From: DHVE2 group archaeon
GTDB taxonomy: Archaea > Thermoplasmatota > Thermoplasmata > Thermoplasmatales > Aciduliprofundaceae
DNA: 7,553 bases
Assembly (NCBI GenBank): GCA_015522955.1
Contig: WALG01000164.1
Coordinates: 1 to 7,553, forward strand
Reading direction: 5' to 3'
This document shows positions 6,847 through 7,553 of this stretch, in pieces; the stretch's first letter is position 1, and each line of letters starts with the position of its first letter. A program made the translations under genes and the position numbers. The notes beneath the pieces were generated by a model. The model was not told the origin of the DNA. It saw only the letters and a list, made by a program, of their open reading frames with translations, and made no database searches.

Positions 6847-6966
6847 GGGGCCGTAGCTTAGCCAGGTTAGAGCGCCCGGCTCATAGAGCCCCTTTGGAAA
6901 AGGTGCTTCACCCCCAAAGTGGTTTGAGAAACCGGGCGGTCGCAGGTTCGAATCCTGCCGGCCCCA
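6847..6966 (+). tRNA. tRNA with CAU anticodon (elongator Met; Ile2 not excluded), intron-containing
   Basis: A full cloverleaf can be folded. Acceptor GGGGCCG (6847-6853) pairs with CGGCCCC (6959-6965), with discriminator A6966. The D stem is GCTT/GAGC with the GG pair in the loop. The anticodon stem is CCCGG (6875-6879) with CCGGG (6932-6936), and the T arm is GCAGG-TTCGAAT-CCTGC (6942-6958). After removal of 45 nt (6886-6930) the anticodon loop is CTCATAA, with CAT at 6882-6884. CCA is not encoded. The acceptor does not begin A-U like initiator tRNA. Elongator tRNA-Met is the usual intron carrier in archaea, but the GGG.CCGTAGCTTAG start also resembles archaeal tRNA-Ile2, whose CAU is modified by TiaS. 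The gene ends the non-coding gap after herA and has its own promoter. Confidence 0.88.
6886..6930 (+). other. tRNA intron at position 37/38 with bulge-helix-bulge
   Basis: The 45-nt intron lies directly after nucleotide 37. Anticodon-loop bases CTCA (6880-6883) pair with intron bases TGAG (6925-6928), giving the 4-bp central helix. The 3-nt bulges are TA|G (6884-6886) and AA|A (6929-6931), each cut after the second base, which is the form recognised by the archaeal splicing endonuclease. Inside, CTTTGG (6892-6897) pairs with CCAAAG (6914-6919) and GGTG (6902-6905) with CACC (6909-6912), so the intron is one long hairpin. Confidence 0.88.
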
Positions 6967-6968
6967 TC

Positions 6969-6989
6969 AAGTCCTTTAGAAAAGGGCTT
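6969..6989 (+). repeat. 9-bp hairpin between the two tRNA genes
   Basis: AAGTCCTTT (6969-6977) pairs with AAAGGGCTT (6981-6989) around an AGA loop, with one G-T wobble. It begins two bases after the 3' end of the tRNA(CAU). I see no good TATA box at the expected distance from tRNA-Lys, so the two tRNAs may share a transcript and the hairpin may guide 3' trimming. Alternatively it is the terminator of the first tRNA. Confidence 0.5.
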
Positions 6990-7168
6990 CAAAGAAAAAG
7001 AAAATATGAGCAACCTCGGTGGGCCAGTAGCTTAGTTAGGTAGAGCGCGGGACTCTTAATCCCGTGGTCGGGGGTTCGATTCCCTCCTGGCCCGCTAGTT
7101 TTGGGGCAGGGTCCGACTGGATTCGCTACCTCGCCATTCTCTATTTTCTCGTTCTTTACAGCTTCCAT
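6989..7168 (-). CDS. 59-codon ORF reading into antisense tRNA-Lys (possible int(N) remnant)
   Basis: On the minus strand an ATG at 7168-7166 directly follows the stop of the previous small ORF. It is preceded by two overlapping GAGGTG sites (minus strand; plus positions 7172-7177 and 7177-7182), so translation signals are strong. The first 24 or so residues (MEAVKNEKIENGEVANPVG...) are unique. The rest is read from the antisense strand of tRNA-Lys (GPGGNRTPDHGIKS...) and stops at 6989-6991. SSV-type archaeal integrases carry their attachment site inside the coding region and read antisense tRNA in just this way (SSV1 integrase contains a GFEPGT segment), so integration leaves a short N-terminal fragment at the tRNA. 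I recognise no integrase sequence in the unique part, so this reading is inference. The ORF may not be functional. Confidence 0.4.
   Translation of the reverse strand: MEAVKNEKIENGEVANPVGPCPKTSGPGGNRTPDHGIKSPALYLTKLLAHRGCSYFLFL
7021..7094 (+). tRNA. tRNA-Lys (CTT)
   Basis: A 74-nt cloverleaf without intron. Acceptor GGGCCAG (7021-7027) pairs with CTGGCCC (7087-7093) and the discriminator is G7094, as usual for archaeal tRNA-Lys. The anticodon stem CGGGA/TCCCG encloses loop CTCTTAA with CTT at 7055-7057. The T arm carries GGTTCGATTCC. CCA is not encoded. It lies 54 nt after the intron-containing tRNA. Its 3' half is overlapped on the minus strand by a small ORF, which makes it a candidate integration site for a mobile element. 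Confidence 0.95.
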
Positions 7169-7270
7169 TTACACCTCACCTCTTAACTCCTTTAAATACT
7201 CTGGACCCATACGGGCCCAATCAGCTAACGTTTTATCCTTCTTCAGGATCTCAGAAAAAGAGTTCTTCAT
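7169..7270 (-). CDS. 33-aa small ORF coupled to the recombinase stub
   Basis: The minus-strand ATG at 7270-7268 overlaps the TGA of the recombinase stub as ATGA, and its TAA directly abuts the next ORF's ATG. The predicted peptide is soluble and charged (MKNSFSEILKKDKTLADWAR...YLKELRGEV) and should form two short helices. I recognise no family. The tight junctions on both sides and the doubled ribosome binding site in its last codons look like a real polycistronic unit of a mobile element. There is no visible ribosome binding site of its own, so it would rely on coupling to the upstream gene, which is now truncated. It may therefore be dead. Confidence 0.4.
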   Translation of the reverse strand: MKNSFSEILKKDKTLADWARMGPEYLKELRGEV

Positions 7271-7380
7271 TTGAAGCCATGGACATACACCGCCGTGTTT
7301 TGATATTTGCATGTCCTTAAATATCGACGAATGGTTTCTATGTCTATCCCCGCCGCTGAGACTGGAAGCATTGGCGGCTT
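7267..7380 (-). pseudogene. C-terminal stub of a tyrosine recombinase/integrase
   Basis: The minus-strand frame ending in TGA at 7269-7267 encodes AAGIDIETIRRYLR (about 7356-7315) followed by TCKYQNTAVYVHG. This matches the C-terminal end of tyrosine recombinases, where a G-[VI]-D-I-x-T-I-[RQ]-x-L-L-[RG]-H segment precedes the T-x-x-Y-x-H nucleophile motif. The candidate catalytic Tyr is codon 7287-7285. The usual box II His after LR/LG is Thr here. The catalytic R and H-x-x-R boxes are absent because the frame runs into the last CRISPR repeat at 7382. The open frame that continues through the repeats is accidental. The match is short, so the assignment rests on motif order and spacing rather than a full domain. 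Confidence 0.5.
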
Positions 7381-7381
7381 C

Positions 7382-7553
7382 ATTTCAATCCCAACATGGT
7401 CTAATTCTAACTTCGTGCTCTTCGAGAGCAAGGAAAGACGCAGAAATCTCATTTCAATCCCAACATGGTCTGATTCTAACTTCAGATACTCAATCTCTCC
7501 AACCATCAGATTCAAATATTTCAATCCCAACATGGTCTGATTCTAACCATGCC
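7382..7553 (-). CRISPR. Leader-distal end of a CRISPR array (3 repeats, 2 full spacers, runs off the edge)
   Basis: Three 30-nt direct repeats lie at 7382-7411, 7451-7480 and 7518-7547, beginning ATTTCAATCCCAACATGG and ending TTCTAAC. Spacers are 39 nt (7412-7450) and 37 nt (7481-7517), unrelated in sequence, and the first 6 nt of a third are present. The second and third repeats are identical; the first has one change (CTAATT for CTGATT). Read on the minus strand, the repeat ends in GGGATTGAAAT, giving the ATTGAAA-type 5' handle of archaeal type I/III crRNAs. Transcription should thus run right to left, the leader lies beyond the right edge, and the degenerate repeat is the terminal one. The repeat resembles the 30-nt Methanothermobacter type from memory. 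No cas gene is in the window. Confidence 0.93.

Noticed and set aside
6834..7043. Plus-strand ORF of 69 codons over the tRNA genes
   Set aside because: It is a translation of structured tRNA and intron sequence with no ribosome binding site or protein motif.
7481..7517. Shared TTC at the start of both complete spacers as part of a 33-nt repeat
   Set aside because: The third spacer begins CAT, so the repeat ends at 30 nt and the shared TTC is probably chance.
7267..7540. Two long open frames, one on each strand, running through the CRISPR repeats
   Set aside because: Most of their sequence is translated repeat and spacer (for example SIPTW...SNF or DHVGIEM). Only the C-terminal part of the minus-strand frame, outside the array, shows protein-like motifs, and it is listed as a stub.

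Overview
The window is archaeal chromosomal DNA. The evidence is eukaryote-type ribosomal proteins (L44e, S27e), translation factor aIF2-alpha, the H/ACA protein Nop10, a PAC2-family proteasome-assembly protein, a NurA-HerA pair, a tRNA with a bulge-helix-bulge intron, TATA-type promoters and strong GGAGGTGA ribosome binding sites. Moderate AT content and gene content suggest a euryarchaeal thermophile. A Thermoplasmatota/Aciduliprofundum-like lineage is my best guess, but the sequence alone does not prove it.

Layout. A small ABM-like alpha/beta-barrel protein (36-344) comes first. A promoter near 420 then drives a tightly packed translation operon: rpl44e, rps27e, aIF2-alpha, nop10 and a PAC2 gene (462-2627). 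Its junctions abut or overlap (0, 4 and 16 nt, plus one uncertain junction), and it uses several TTG/GTG starts. Two abutting genes for the alpha and beta subunits of a class I iron-sulfur fumarase follow (2682-4109) and end at a T-rich terminator. A new promoter, probably giving a leaderless transcript, starts nurA-herA (4169-6655), a nuclease and hexameric translocase pair for DNA end processing.

The right end is different in character. After 191 nt of non-coding DNA come an intron-containing tRNA with CAU anticodon (6847-6966) and tRNA-Lys(CTT) (7021-7094), separated by a 9-bp hairpin. Between tRNA-Lys and the right edge, on the minus strand, lie the trailer end of a CRISPR array (three 30-nt repeats, two complete spacers), a C-terminal stub of a tyrosine recombinase, a 33-codon ORF coupled to it by ATGA overlap, and a 59-codon ORF with a doubled Shine-Dalgarno that reads into the antisense strand of tRNA-Lys. 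That order is what a decayed SSV-type integrated element at tRNA-Lys would leave, and it is the most interesting part of the window.

Functionally, the left two thirds are housekeeping: ribosome, initiation, rRNA pseudouridylation, proteasome assembly, the fumarate/malate step and recombination repair. The last 500 bases are a tRNA-linked accessory site where a mobile-element remnant meets an immunity locus.
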